This document shows, piece by piece, positions 34,871 to 45,780 of a stretch of DNA of 64,000 nucleotides. A model generated the notes under the pieces. That model saw nothing but the letters and a program-made list of their open reading frames with translations, was not told the DNA's origin and did not search any database. A program made the translations under genes and the position numbers. Numbering within the stretch: position 1 is the first letter of the stretch; the number at the start of each line of letters is the position of its first letter. Origin of the DNA: Devosia sp. (GTDB lineage Bacteria > Pseudomonadota > Alphaproteobacteria > Rhizobiales > Devosiaceae); contig NZ_JAQGJV010000036.1 in NCBI RefSeq assembly GCF_028290435.1, positions 1 to 64,000 of the forward strand. The letters run 5' to 3'.

Positions 34871-35341
34871 GTGCTGGTTGAAGCCACCGACGACCATTTC
34901 GCGGCGCTCATCGCGGGCGCCGCGCCACTTGGTTTGCAGGTTCCCGATGGCGGCGTCGAAGCGGTGGAAGTCCTGCAGATGTTGCAGGGCCTGGCCCAGA
35001 GCGTGCGGCAGGAAATCAGCCCGGCTAGTTGGCTGATCGTTGCCGATGGCGAAATCGTCGGTCTCTGCTCGATCACCAAGGCCTTCCCAACGCCTGGAAC
35101 TGTAGAGATTGGCTACGGGCTGGCACAGACGCGTCGCGGGCGTGGGCACGCGGCAGCGGCTGTCGCCGAGCTGTTGGATTGGGCGCGATCCGAGAAGCGC
35201 GTCGCCGCGGTTGTCGCCGATACCGCCGTGGACAATCTGCCGTCGCAGCGCGTTCTGGAGAGAAACGGCTTCATTCGCGTGGGCGGACGGATCGACGCCG
35301 AAGACGGGCCACTGATCTGCTGGCGACGAGAGGTCGCCTAA
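34871..35341 (+). CDS. GNAT-family N-acetyltransferase
   Basis: 156 residues, starting with GTG 34871 (first residues MLVEATDDHFAALIAGA), 7 bases after the prfB stop. The GNAT core is visible: the central strands ASWLIVADGEIVGLCSI and GTVEIGYGLAQTRRGRGHA, with the acetyl-CoA pyrophosphate loop (Q/R)xxGxG/A pattern QTRRGRGHAAAA, followed by VAAVVADTAVDNLPSQRVLE and the ERNGFIRVG C-terminal strand. Substrate is not predictable. The four-base overlap with the convergent M23 peptidase gene is noted. Confidence 0.9.
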   Translation: MLVEATDDHFAALIAGAAPLGLQVPDGGVEAVEVLQMLQGLAQSVRQEISPASWLIVADGEIVGLCSITKAFPTPGTVEIGYGLAQTRRGRGHAAAAVAELLDWARSEKRVAAVVADTAVDNLPSQRVLERNGFIRVGGRIDAEDGPLICWRREVA

Positions 35342-36486
35342 CTCAGCAAAGCCGATAGGCGCTTGCCGGCCTTGAGGAAATTGGCCGGATCGATTGCAGC
35401 GTCATTGCGGCGCACTTCGAAGTGCAGATGCGGGCCCGTCGAGCGGCCGGTGGAGCCGACCTTGGCGATTGGCGTGCCAGTGTGGACCACTTGGCCAACT
35501 TCGGACAGAAACGCCGACAGGTGCCCGTACCGTGTCACCAGTCCATTGGCGTGGGTGACTTCCACCGCGTTGCCATAGCCGGACATGGTGCCGACAAAGG
35601 TCACCGTGCCGTCGGCGGCGGCGGAGACGATCGAGCCGCTGGGAGCGGCGAAATCGAGGCCAGCATGGAAGGCGCGGCCGCCGCTGAACGGGTCGGTCCG
35701 GTTACCGAAGCTCGAACTCTGGCGGTATTGACCGGTGAGGGGCATATGCACCGGGGCTGAGGCAATGCTGTCGCGGGCCGCTTTGTAGCGCACCAGCGCG
35801 GACATGACCGCATTGGCATCCTCAATCATAGGGGAATCGGGCTCACCGGCCTGGGGCGGCAGCAGCGGGCCGCCCACGCCTTCATCGTCATCGGGCAATG
35901 CTACGTTGATGCCTATGCCCGAGAGCTCCGAGACGATGCCTTGCGTACGCTGGGTAGCGGCGTCGGCGATCGCGGTCATGGCGGTCTGCGTTTCACCCAT
36001 CATCCGGTCCAGCGCTTGCGCGGTGGCGTCAATATCGGGATTGCCGCTTGGCAGCACTGGGCCGGCGTCGGCCAGATCGCCACTCGGCTTTTCGGCGGGC
36101 AGGGTGGCGGTATCGATACCCAGTTCGCCCGCCTTGTCGACCAGCACCTGTACCAGTTGGTGCTGTTCGGTCAGCACTTCCTGCTGCTGCGACAGCTCCT
36201 GCAATTGCAGGTTGATGTCGCCGGTCTGGGCAAAACTGCGCGAATGCAGCCGGTCCACCTCGACACGCAACTGCGCCACGCGATCCTCATAGGCCTCGAC
36301 GACTTGCTCGGTCTGGCCGTTGTAGAGCCGCGAAATATCGGGGGCGAGCAGGAAGGCGGTCGCCGTCAGTGCATTGCCGGTCAGCAAGACCGCGAACATG
36401 CCGTAAAACAGAGCAGGGCGGATGCCAGGAGACTTCGGCGGCTTGGCGGGGGCGGCGCCGCGGGCAAAACTGGGCTGATGACGCAC
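35338..36486 (-). CDS. M23-family metallopeptidase, membrane anchored
   Basis: 382 residues from GTG 36486, which has GGAG 8 bases upstream; an in-frame TTG at 36510 would add 8 residues. A transmembrane segment lies near residues 24-50 (LFYGMFAVLLTGNALTATAF), followed by a coiled coil (EQVVEAYEDRVAQLRVEVDR). The C-terminal lysostaphin-like domain has the zinc motif HAGLDFAAPSG (HxxxD) and STGPHLHFEVR (HxH). Such proteins cleave stem-peptide crosslinks or, if inactive, activate amidases. Both active motifs are intact here. It lies 71 bases downstream of bcp on the same strand. Confidence 0.92.
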   Translation of the reverse strand: MRHQPSFARGAAPAKPPKSPGIRPALFYGMFAVLLTGNALTATAFLLAPDISRLYNGQTEQVVEAYEDRVAQLRVEVDRLHSRSFAQTGDINLQLQELSQQQEVLTEQHQLVQVLVDKAGELGIDTATLPAEKPSGDLADAGPVLPSGNPDIDATAQALDRMMGETQTAMTAIADAATQRTQGIVSELSGIGINVALPDDDEGVGGPLLPPQAGEPDSPMIEDANAVMSALVRYKAARDSIASAPVHMPLTGQYRQSSSFGNRTDPFSGGRAFHAGLDFAAPSGSIVSAAADGTVTFVGTMSGYGNAVEVTHANGLVTRYGHLSAFLSEVGQVVHTGTPIAKVGSTGRSTGPHLHFEVRRNDAAIDPANFLKAGKRLSALLS

Positions 36487-36557
36487 GCAACACACTCCGC
36501 GAGACCACAACTATGGTCAGCAAAGTATGAGCAAGTGTGGTTAACAAAGCGCCAATT

Positions 36558-37061
36558 CTAAGCCTTTTTGCCTTTCTTGGTGGCTTTTGGCGCATCCATA
36601 GCGTCGAGCGCCTCGAGCATCTTCTGGGCGTGTCCTATGATGCGCGTGGCGCGGATCGTGCGGGCAATACGGCCGTCGGCATCGATGATGAACGAGGTGC
36701 GGATCAAGCCCATGAATTCGCGACCATAGAGCTTCTTGAGCTGCCAGAGCCCAAAGGCTTCGATGGCCACACGGTCAGGGTCCGCCGCCAAAGGGACGAC
36801 AAGCCCATACTTGGCGCGAAACTTGCGATGCGACTCCAGGTCATTGGGCGAAATGCCGACCAGCAGCGCACCGCGCTGAGCAAACTGTGCACTGAGCGCC
36901 GAGAATTCCTGGTTCTCGTTCACGCAACCGCCAGAATCGTCTTCGGGATAGAAATACAGTACCAGTCTATGGCCACGATGACCTGAGAGTGTGAAACTAG
37001 TCCCGTCGTCCAATGGGAGGCTGAAATCGGGAGCGAAGTCACCTTCCTGTGCGATACTCAT
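36558..37061 (-). CDS. bcp: Bcp-type peroxiredoxin
   Basis: 167 residues. Thioredoxin-dependent peroxidases of this type reduce hydroperoxides. The core is FAPDFSLPLDDGTSFTLSGH, then LVLYFYPEDDSGGCVNENQE, where the peroxidatic Cys is in SGGC. The family usually shows TPGC with TxE, so the Thr is Ser and the Pro is Gly here. Downstream blocks are LLVGISPNDLESHRKFRAKY, VPLAADPDRVAIEAFGLW and RTSFIIDADGRIARTI, as expected. The C-terminal lysine tail KKGKKA is unusual. It is divergent from the AsmA-like gene and upstream of the M23 gene. Confidence 0.92.
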   Translation of the reverse strand: MSIAQEGDFAPDFSLPLDDGTSFTLSGHRGHRLVLYFYPEDDSGGCVNENQEFSALSAQFAQRGALLVGISPNDLESHRKFRAKYGLVVPLAADPDRVAIEAFGLWQLKKLYGREFMGLIRTSFIIDADGRIARTIRATRIIGHAQKMLEALDAMDAPKATKKGKKA

Positions 37062-37206
37062 GCTATTGTCCCCTCACAAACAGCACCCGCGTGAAATCGG
37101 GGTGTCGGTGCCATATTCCAGCCGGTATCATTGGGCAAGAGACCGCGCTGTGCGGTTGATTCTCGGGTTGCCAGGAGATACCGGCCATCGCCCGATCTGG
37201 AAGCAA

Positions 37207-40200
37207 GTGAGCGCGTCAACCACTCCCGCAGCAGCGCAGACTCCACCTTCTGCGCAGCGCAAGCGGCCGCCAGCGCGCCATGCCGCCAAAATACTGGTCT
37301 GGGCACTCGGCATTCCAGCCACCATGCTGATCCTGATTTACATAACACTGCTGTTCACCCCGATAAGGCTACCCTTTGGCAGCGATGCCGCGCAAGCCGT
37401 CGCCCAATCGGCAATGCCCCCCACCAGCAAGCTGCAACTGGGTGAAATGGCACTGGCGTTGGAAGGTGGCGTGTGGCCGGTGATCCACTTCTCGCCTGTG
37501 GTGCTGACCGACACCAAGACCGGCGCCAGGGTGGAAATGGCGGCGCTGGAAATCGGGTTTTCACCGGTGCGCGCGCTGTTCGGCCAGCCCGGCGCTACCG
37601 TCACAATCGTTAAGCCACACATCCAGATCGTGCAGGACCTGTTCGGGCCGCGCGTCACCAGTTTCGAGATGGTCGACGATCCCAAGGGCGGGCCGCCGAT
37701 AGTGCGGGTGATGGAGGGGCAGGACGCGTTCCCCTCCGTCGGCATCTCTTCGACTGGCATCGACCTGCGCGGACAGGGCGGGGGAGCCCCCTCGATGGCC
37801 CTGCGCTCCGACAATGACTGGCTGATCTATAACCTCGAGGCCAGCGAGCAGGGCATTAGCGAAATCGTCGCCCAGGCCGCCCAGGGCCGCTTTTCCAAGC
37901 TGGTGATCCGCGACGGCACCATCGACATGAACGATGCGGTCTATGGACTTTTCCGGCGCTTCGAAAAGATCAATCTCGAAATCGCGCCGTCGGTCGACGG
38001 GCGCAGCACCGGCGGTACTTTCTCCGCCACGCTGGGCGGCAAGACCATGGCCGGCAGCTTGTCGCGCACCGTGGACGATGCCGGTGGCGCGCGCCTTGAG
38101 GCCGATATCACCAATATTGATTTTGCCTCCTTCCTGCCCTTCATCGATGATGCGCAGAGCATGGCGGCCATCCGAGGCGCGGGGGCACTCTCCATCGACG
38201 TGACGTTCGCGCCCAAGACCGGGAAGCTAGTGGATGGCGCCTTCAAGGTGGACATGACCGGGCTCGACCTGCGTCTGCAGGACAGCTATTTCCCCATCGC
38301 CACCTCGATCATGGACATCTCCTGGTCTCCGGCTGAGGGGCAGTTCAAGCTGGCCGATGCGGCCCTGCAGATCGGACAGAGCTCGGCCCGTATTTCAGGC
38401 ATCTTCGCCATGGGGCTGGACCCCAGTTTCGGGCCGACCATTGGCATGTCGATCACGATGCACGACGTCTTCATCCATCCCAATGACATGGCGGCGCCCA
38501 CCAAGCCATTCGATACAGTGGAGTTTTCCGGCTGGTCGGCGCCCCTTTATGGCGCCCTCGGCATCGATCGCTTGCTGGCCACCAAGGGAGCAGGCCACGT
38601 CGAAAGCACCGGCCGCATCGATATGTTGCAGGCTGGGCTGGGCCTCGACATGACCATTGCGGGCGGAGGCGTCAGCGCCGACGACCTCAAGCGCTTGTGG
38701 CCTTATCTGATGGGGGGAGAAAGCCGCGACTGGTTCGTCGCCAACGTCAGCGATGGCTCGGTCGAGGATGCGACCCTGCGGTTCAAGTTTCCGGTTGGAA
38801 CCATGGCCATGGGCGGCGAGGAAAAGCCGATCCCCAAGGATTCCATGACGATCGACATGGTCGGCAGCGGTGTCATGGTCAAGCCGACCGCTGAGATGGC
38901 GCCGATTGCTATCGATGGCGATACCAAGCTGCAGGTGCGCGACAGCGACGTGACCATTTCAGCCGGCGGTGGCGCCGTGGACACCGGAAACGGTATCCTG
39001 ACCGTGACCAATCCGGCCCTTGTCATGGATAATTCAGACCCTACTCAAGGTATCGCCGAGATTTCGGGCGACTTGAGCGGTTCGATCCCCGCGCTGCTGG
39101 CACTGGCGAAAAGCCAGCAGCCGGACGCGGTCGCAAACCTCAAGGTGCCGCTCAATCTTGCCTCGCTCACCGGCTCTGTCGCGGTCGGTCTGGTCGCCAC
39201 GGTTAAGCTGCCCAATGCCAAGAGCGGTAAGGCGCTGGGTTTCGATTATGTACTCAACGGTGCGGTGAAGGATTTCGCCAGCAGCCAGCCGATTCAGGAC
39301 CACAAGATCGGCGATGGCCAGCTGTCGTTCAGCGCCTCGCAGGACGGCTATCGCGTCGCGGGCGCGGCCAATATCGACGGTATGGCCGCAGATGTTGAAA
39401 TCGCCGGCACCCCGGCCACAGCGCCAATCTTCCGCTTGGGATCAACCATTGAAGCCAAGGACCTCGCGGCAATGGGGTTCGATGCTTCTGAGTTCCTGAC
39501 GGGAAAATTGCGCTTCGTCGCCGAACCCAAGGCCGACGGGTCGATCCAGATGGCAATCGACCTCAAGGATGCCGGGCTGACGATCAAGGACATTGGCATT
39601 ACCAAAGCCGCCGGGGTGGCAGGGAGCCTCGTCGCGACGATCCGGCAGAAGGACAAGCTCACCGAGCTCAGCAACATCGATTTGGCCTTCGGCACGGTGC
39701 ATCTGGCTGGCGGACTGAAATTCGATGCCGATAAAGGTTTGCAATCGGCTGAGTTCACTCAGTTCGCCCTCAGTGAGGGCGACAGCGCCCAGCTCAAGCT
39801 GGCGCCGATCGATGGCGGTTACGCAATCAATCTGACCGGCGCACAGCTCGACCTCAAGCCGATGCTGAAACGCTTCTTCGGCTTGGGTGAGGGCTCCGGC
39901 GGTGTGCAGGCCACGCAGTTCACGCAGACGCTGGCGCTCAATATCAATCTGGATCGCGCCCTGGGCTACTACGCGACCACGGCCTTCAATCTGGCACTCG
40001 ACATGACTTTGCACGGCACCGACATGCGCCGCGCCAACATGACGGCGCAATTCGGCGACAACAACGCCGTGTCGGTGACCACCAATCCCGCCCCGGACGG
40101 ACGAACCCTTACCGTAGCCTTCAGCGACGCCGGCACTATCCTGCGACTGCTCGGGGTCTATTCCCAACTTGCCGGTGGCGATGGCAGCCTGGTGCTGACC

Positions 40201-40701
40201 ACCAATACCGAGCAAAAGGCCGAAGTCGGGCAACTCCAGTTGCGCAATTTCTCCATTGTCGACGAGGCCAATGTCGCCGAAATCCTGGGCAATCACGCTG
40301 ACTCTCGCGAAGTTATCGCCAAGCAGAACCGGCTGGATTTTGACGGCGGCGTCGTCACCTTCGTCCGTCGTTCTGACCGCGTCGAAGTCACCGACGCCAT
40401 CCTTAGTGGCGCGACCGTCGGCGGCACCATGCGCGGTTTCGTCTATACCGATAAACGCCAATACGACCTGACCGGCACCTACGTGCCGCTGTTCGGGCTC
40501 AACAGTGCCTTCCAGAAGATTCCGCTGTTCGGCCCGTTGCTCGGCGGGCGGAACGGCGAAGGCCTGTTTGGCGTAACCTTCGCCGTGAAGGGCCCGCTCG
40601 ACAAACCCCAGTTCAAGATCAACCCGCTATCGGCACTGGTGCCTGGCGCGTTCCGCGAGCTGTTCGAGTTCAGAGCGAAGGAACAGCCTCGGGTTGAATA
40701 G
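37207..40701 (+). CDS. Large AsmA-like / DUF3971 membrane-associated protein
   Basis: 1164 residues from GTG 37207 (upstream in-frame starts exist at GTG 37108 and ATG 36991, the latter overlapping the divergent bcp). One transmembrane helix lies near residues 25-50 (KILVWALGIPATMLILIYIT). The rest is a long repetitive beta-rich chain with many LxLxA/G-type strands and acidic-glycine turns, ending in VTFAVKGPLDKPQFKINPLS followed by ALVPGAFRELFEF. This terminal block is the AsmA-family C-terminal region. Relatives (TamB, YhdP, YicH) are thought to form bridge-like lipid conduits between inner and outer membranes. It is a single gene between bcp and tyrS. The domain name is inferred from overall pattern. 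Confidence 0.85.
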   Translation: MSASTTPAAAQTPPSAQRKRPPARHAAKILVWALGIPATMLILIYITLLFTPIRLPFGSDAAQAVAQSAMPPTSKLQLGEMALALEGGVWPVIHFSPVVLTDTKTGARVEMAALEIGFSPVRALFGQPGATVTIVKPHIQIVQDLFGPRVTSFEMVDDPKGGPPIVRVMEGQDAFPSVGISSTGIDLRGQGGGAPSMALRSDNDWLIYNLEASEQGISEIVAQAAQGRFSKLVIRDGTIDMNDAVYGLFRRFEKINLEIAPSVDGRSTGGTFSATLGGKTMAGSLSRTVDDAGGARLEADITNIDFASFLPFIDDAQSMAAIRGAGALSIDVTFAPKTGKLVDGAFKVDMTGLDLRLQDSYFPIATSIMDISWSPAEGQFKLADAALQIGQSSARISGIFAMGLDPSFGPTIGMSITMHDVFIHPNDMAAPTKPFDTVEFSGWSAPLYGALGIDRLLATKGAGHVESTGRIDMLQAGLGLDMTIAGGGVSADDLKRLWPYLMGGESRDWFVANVSDGSVEDATLRFKFPVGTMAMGGEEKPIPKDSMTIDMVGSGVMVKPTAEMAPIAIDGDTKLQVRDSDVTISAGGGAVDTGNGILTVTNPALVMDNSDPTQGIAEISGDLSGSIPALLALAKSQQPDAVANLKVPLNLASLTGSVAVGLVATVKLPNAKSGKALGFDYVLNGAVKDFASSQPIQDHKIGDGQLSFSASQDGYRVAGAANIDGMAADVEIAGTPATAPIFRLGSTIEAKDLAAMGFDASEFLTGKLRFVAEPKADGSIQMAIDLKDAGLTIKDIGITKAAGVAGSLVATIRQKDKLTELSNIDLAFGTVHLAGGLKFDADKGLQSAEFTQFALSEGDSAQLKLAPIDGGYAINLTGAQLDLKPMLKRFFGLGEGSGGVQATQFTQTLALNINLDRALGYYATTAFNLALDMTLHGTDMRRANMTAQFGDNNAVSVTTNPAPDGRTLTVAFSDAGTILRLLGVYSQLAGGDGSLVLTTNTEQKAEVGQLQLRNFSIVDEANVAEILGNHADSREVIAKQNRLDFDGGVVTFVRRSDRVEVTDAILSGATVGGTMRGFVYTDKRQYDLTGTYVPLFGLNSAFQKIPLFGPLLGGRNGEGLFGVTFAVKGPLDKPQFKINPLSALVPGAFRELFEFRAKEQPRVE

Positions 40702-40710
40702 GCGAAGCTG

Positions 40711-40742
40711 AAAAAGGCGCGAGGATGAACCACCGCGCCTTC
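40711..40742. terminator. Bidirectional terminator between the AsmA-like gene and tyrS
   Basis: AAGGCGCG ... CGCGCCTT arms with A/T at the outer ends (AAAAAGGCGC at 40711; CGCGCCTTCT). It sits between two convergent genes and can serve both strands. Confidence 0.65.
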
Positions 40743-40773
40743 TGCATCGGCCAGATTGGTAGATAGACTCGGA

Positions 40774-42024
40774 CTAAACCGGCTTGATCAGCGCGTGGCG
40801 CTTCTTACCGATGGAGAGCTTGACCACGCCTTCGGGGAGCAGCGCATTGTCGCCGAGGCTCAGTTTGTCGTCGTCGATCAGGGCGTCGTTGACGCGGACG
40901 GCGCCGGACTGGATGTGGCGGCGCGCTTCGCCATTGGATCCCGCAAGACCCGCCAGCACTAGGGCCGCGAGGATGCCGACGCCATTGGACAGTTCCGCAT
41001 GGCTGAGCGTGGCAGTTGGCAGCGACAGGTCCAGCGATCCGGTTTCGAAAGTCGCCGCCGCGGTCGATGCGGCTTGAATGGCAGCATCTCGGCCATGCAC
41101 GATTGCCGTGACCTCGGTCGCCAGCACCTTCTTGGCTTCGTTCAGCTCCGAGCCACCCAAGGCGGCCAGCCTGGCGATTTCGGACAGTGGCAACCGAGTA
41201 AAGACCTTGAGGAACCGCTCCACGTCGGCATCCTCGGTATTGCGGAAATATTGCCAGAAATCATAGGGGCTGAAGAGGTCGCCATTGAGCCAGACGGCAC
41301 CACTGGCCGATTTGCCCATCTTCTCGCCGCTGGATTTGGTCAACAGCGGCGTGGTCAGCGCGTAGAGCTGCGGCCCGCCCATGCGATGGCTGAGATCGAC
41401 GCCATTGATGATATTGCCCCACTGGTCCGAGCCGCCCATCTGCAGCACGGTGCCATAGCGACGGTTGAGCTCGACAAAGTCATAGCCCTGCATGATCATG
41501 TAGTTAAACTCGAGGAAGCTTAGCGACTGGTCGCGATCCAGCCGCAGCTTGACCGAGTCGAAGCCCAGCATGCGGTTGACCGAAAAGTGGCGGCCCACGT
41601 CGCGCAGGAATTCGACATAGTTGAGCTTGAGCAACCAATCGGCATTGTTGACCATGATGGCTGGGTTGGAGCCGCCATAGTTCAGGATGTTGGCGTAAAC
41701 GCGCTGGATGCTGTCGATATTTGTCTGGATCTGCTCAACCGTCAGCAGCTTGCGCTGGTCATCACGGAATGAGGGATCCCCCACCATCGAGGTGCCGCCG
41801 CCCATCAGGCTGATCGCCTTGTGGCCGGTTTCCTGCAGCCAGTAGAGCATGGTCACGGTGATCAGATTGCCGATGTGGATCGACGTCGCCGTCGCGTCGT
41901 AGCCGACATAGCCGGTGATCGGTCCGGCCAATGCCTTGGCGTCGAGCCCCTCGGGGTCGGAAATCTGATGGATGAAGCCGCGTTCGTCGAGCACGCGGAG
42001 AAAGTCGGATTTGTATTTGGTCAT
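40774..42024 (-). CDS. tyrS: Tyrosyl-tRNA synthetase
   Basis: 416 residues, class I synthetase. The N-terminal Rossmann domain has the HIGH-type motif in [20 protein letters not shown], the tyrosine-binding region [20 protein letters not shown] and [17 protein letters not shown], then [17 protein letters not shown], and the KMSKS-like loop [17 protein letters not shown]. The C-terminal S4 RNA-binding domain is [20 protein letters not shown]. It charges tRNA-Tyr. The gene is followed on the plus strand side by the convergent AsmA-like gene. Confidence 0.97.
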   Translation of the reverse strand: MTKYKSDFLRVLDERGFIHQISDPEGLDAKALAGPITGYVGYDATATSIHIGNLITVTMLYWLQETGHKAISLMGGGTSMVGDPSFRDDQRKLLTVEQIQTNIDSIQRVYANILNYGGSNPAIMVNNADWLLKLNYVEFLRDVGRHFSVNRMLGFDSVKLRLDRDQSLSFLEFNYMIMQGYDFVELNRRYGTVLQMGGSDQWGNIINGVDLSHRMGGPQLYALTTPLLTKSSGEKMGKSASGAVWLNGDLFSPYDFWQYFRNTEDADVERFLKVFTRLPLSEIARLAALGGSELNEAKKVLATEVTAIVHGRDAAIQAASTAAATFETGSLDLSLPTATLSHAELSNGVGILAALVLAGLAGSNGEARRHIQSGAVRVNDALIDDDKLSLGDNALLPEGVVKLSIGKKRHALIKPV

Positions 42025-42055
42025 GGGGTGCGATCCCGAATACGAAAAATGCTCA

Positions 42056-42080
42056 TCGGCTCATCCGCGTGGGATGAGCC
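42056..42080 (-). terminator. Hairpin after the hydrolase gene
   Basis: Perfect inverted repeat GGCTCATCC / GGATGAGCC separated by 5 bases (CACGC on the minus strand). On that strand a TTTTT run follows about 9 bases later. It lies between the hydrolase gene and tyrS, both on the minus strand. Confidence 0.55.
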
Positions 42081-42116
42081 GTGGTTTGGGTTCCTGATCG
42101 CAGACGAAGCGCTCGA

Positions 42117-42779
42117 TCAGCGCCCGCCGCCGGCGGCGATCTCTGCCCGGCGGCGGTCGAGATATTCAGCCGAGCGGTCGGTGAGATCGTCGATCTTGCC
42201 CTCGAAGAAGTGGTTGGCCCCTTCGACGACCTGCTGCTCGATATTGATGCCCTTTTGCAGCTTGAGCTTGTCGACCAGCTTCTGCACCGCCGATGGCGGG
42301 GCCACGCGGTCCTTGTCGCCATGGATGATCAGGCCTGAGGACGGACAGGGGGCAAGGAAGGAGAAGTCGTAGAGGTTTTCCGGCGGCGCCACCGAGATGA
42401 AGCCCTCGACTTCCGGCCGGCGCATCAAAAGCTGCATGCCGATCCAGGCGCCGAACGAGAAGCCGGCGATCCAGCAGCCGCGGCTTTCGCGATTGATGGT
42501 CTGCAGCCAATCGAGCGCGGAAGCGGCGTCGGACAACTCGCCGATGCCGTGATCGAACAGGCCCTGAGACCGGCCAACACCGCGCGAATTGAAGCGCAAC
42601 ACTGCAAAGCCGCGCTCGGCGAACATGTAGAACAGATTGTAGACGATCTGGTTGTTCATCGTCCCGCCGAATTGCGGGTGGGGATGAAGCACGATGGCTA
42701 TCGGAGCGTTTGGCTCCTTGCCGGGCTGGTAACGGCCTTCCAGACGCCCCTCGGGGCCATTGAAAATCACTTCTGGCAT
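42117..42779 (-). CDS. Alpha/beta hydrolase
   Basis: 220 residues. The nucleophile elbow is GFSFGAW (pattern G-x-S-x-G), the early oxyanion-strand region is IVLHPHPQFGGTMNN, and FNSRGVGRSQG is the typical loop. The acid/His region is SGLIIHGDKDRVAPPS with the catalytic Asp, and GANHFFEGK with the catalytic His. It matches the small cytoplasmic hydrolases of the KPHPQ-type (LHPHPQFGGTMNN) family of unknown substrate common in proteobacteria. It precedes tyrS on the same strand and is divergent from the suf operon. Confidence 0.92.
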   Translation of the reverse strand: MPEVIFNGPEGRLEGRYQPGKEPNAPIAIVLHPHPQFGGTMNNQIVYNLFYMFAERGFAVLRFNSRGVGRSQGLFDHGIGELSDAASALDWLQTINRESRGCWIAGFSFGAWIGMQLLMRRPEVEGFISVAPPENLYDFSFLAPCPSSGLIIHGDKDRVAPPSAVQKLVDKLKLQKGINIEQQVVEGANHFFEGKIDDLTDRSAEYLDRRRAEIAAGGGR

Positions 42780-42849
42780 GGGTCTACTTTTCCGGCCATT
42801 ACGGCTCTGTTGATATGGCTCGCCGACCCTTTGCGGGAAGCGCTGCGGC

Positions 42850-42878
42850 TTGACTAAGCGCGCCTCGCTGCCTAATAC
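42850..42878 (+). promoter_or_regulatory. Predicted sigma-70 promoter of the suf operon
   Basis: TTGACT (42850-42855) and TAATAC (42873-42878) with exactly 17 bases between them, each one or two mismatches from consensus. The predicted start would be near 42885, about 175 bases before sufS2, just ahead of the Irr-like palindrome. Confidence 0.7.
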
Positions 42879-42895
42879 AGGCGTCGAAAAACCAG

Positions 42896-42912
42896 TTTAG
42901 AATTATTCGAAA
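42896..42912. promoter_or_regulatory. Irr-type (iron control element) operator
   Basis: TTTAGAATTATTCGAAA, a palindrome TTTAGAA-N3-TTCGAAA with one mismatch from the described Irr/ICE pattern TTTAGAA-N3-TTCTAAA of Rhizobiales. It lies just downstream of the promoter of the suf operon, which in related bacteria is controlled by iron regulators (Irr and RirA). A repressing role here is inferred. Confidence 0.75.
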
Positions 42913-43060
42913 CTCGTGTTTTGGCCGCCATCTGGCGGGGAAGTGCGCCCCTTGTAATGAAAGAGGGCGTCAAATTTCAAGAAGTGTTTGGACTCAAGGG
43001 CACAACACCGCCCCAGCCCAGGCATGGAAGCTATGAACGGCGCGCATGCGCCATGGGCCC

Positions 43061-44218
43061 ATGATGACCAGACCGGCGATCTATCTCGATCATAATGCCG
43101 CGTCTCCGCTGCTGCCGGAGGCCCGCGACGCGCTGGTCGCTGCGCTGAGCATGGTTGGCAATCCGGCTTCGGTACATGGCCATGGTCGGGCGCTGCGCAA
43201 CCTGATCGAGACGGCGCGGGGGCAGGTGGCCAAGCTGGCCGGGGCAGAGCGCAAGCAGGTGGTGTTCACCGGCTCGGCGACTGAGGCGATCACGCAGGCG
43301 ATTGTCGGCGGGTCCAAGACGTTTGCCAGCGATGCGGTGGTGGTCAGCGCGGGTGAACATACGGCGGTTTTGAAGGCCGCCGAGGCGACGGGGTTGCCGG
43401 TCCTGACGGTCGGCCTTTTGGCCGATGGGCGCGTGGATATGAACAAGCTTGCTGGATTTCTTGCTGATGCCGATGCGGCAAACCAGACGCTGCTGGTGGC
43501 GCTGCATTGGGTGAACAATGAAACCGGCGTCGTTCAGCCGATCGAACGGATCAATGCACTGGTCGGACCGACCCGGCATACACTGTTCATCGACGCAGCA
43601 CAGGCCTTCGGCAAACTGCCTCTCGAATTCGCCGCCTCGGCACCCGATATGATGGCCATAGGTGGCCACAAGATTGGCGCGCCGGCTGGCGTCGGTGCTC
43701 TGCTGGTCAAGTCGCATGCCGATACCGTGCGGCTGATCCCCGGCGGCGGCCAGGAACAAGGCCGACGCGGTGGTACGGAAGCGGCGGCATTGATCGCGGC
43801 GTTCGGCGCGGCGGCGGAGAGTTTTGCCGGGCACTATGGCTCGGCCGACGTGAAGACGTTGACGGGCGAACTGGAGGCCGGCCTTAGGGCGCTGGCGCCG
43901 GATGTGGTGATCTTCGGCGAGGGCGTCGAGCGGATCGGCAATGTGGTCGATTTCGCGGTGCCGGGGGTCAAGAGCACGGTCGCCATGATGGGGCTGGACC
44001 TGGACGGCATTTCGGTGTCATCGGGCTCGGCCTGCTCATCGGGCAAGGTCGGCGCCAGCCATGTGCTGGCGTCGATGGGCGTGCCGACCGACCTGGCTGA
44101 GTGTGCGCTGCGCATCAGCCTGGGGTGGAATTCCACCCGTGACGATATTGCCGCGTTCTTGCGCGGCTATGAAACCATCCTCAACCGGCAGCGTGGCCGG
44201 CAGGGGAAAGCGGCCTGA
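43061..44218 (+). CDS. Cysteine desulfurase (SufS2/IscS-NifS type)
   Basis: 385 residues from ATG 43061 (MMTRPAIYLDHNAASPLLPE); other in-frame ATGs lie at 43046 and 43064. This is the class I NifS/IscS type: IYLDHNAASPL, GSATEAITQAIVGG, HWVNNETGVVQPI, the PLP-lysine region AIGGHKIGAPAGVGALL, and the persulfide Cys in SSGSACSSGKVGASH. It removes sulfur from cysteine for Fe-S cluster assembly. In rhizobia the first gene of the operon, called sufS2, is of this type, and a group II sufS follows later. Downstream is sufB after 62 bases. Confidence 0.94.
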   Translation: MMTRPAIYLDHNAASPLLPEARDALVAALSMVGNPASVHGHGRALRNLIETARGQVAKLAGAERKQVVFTGSATEAITQAIVGGSKTFASDAVVVSAGEHTAVLKAAEATGLPVLTVGLLADGRVDMNKLAGFLADADAANQTLLVALHWVNNETGVVQPIERINALVGPTRHTLFIDAAQAFGKLPLEFAASAPDMMAIGGHKIGAPAGVGALLVKSHADTVRLIPGGGQEQGRRGGTEAAALIAAFGAAAESFAGHYGSADVKTLTGELEAGLRALAPDVVIFGEGVERIGNVVDFAVPGVKSTVAMMGLDLDGISVSSGSACSSGKVGASHVLASMGVPTDLAECALRISLGWNSTRDDIAAFLRGYETILNRQRGRQGKAA

Positions 44219-44280
44219 GGGCCAAGTATTGACGGCTCGCGGCGCCCTTGAAGCGCCGAGGGGCAATTAGGAGAAGCCAG

Positions 44281-45779
<1,499 letters not shown>

Positions 45780-45780
<1 letters not shown>

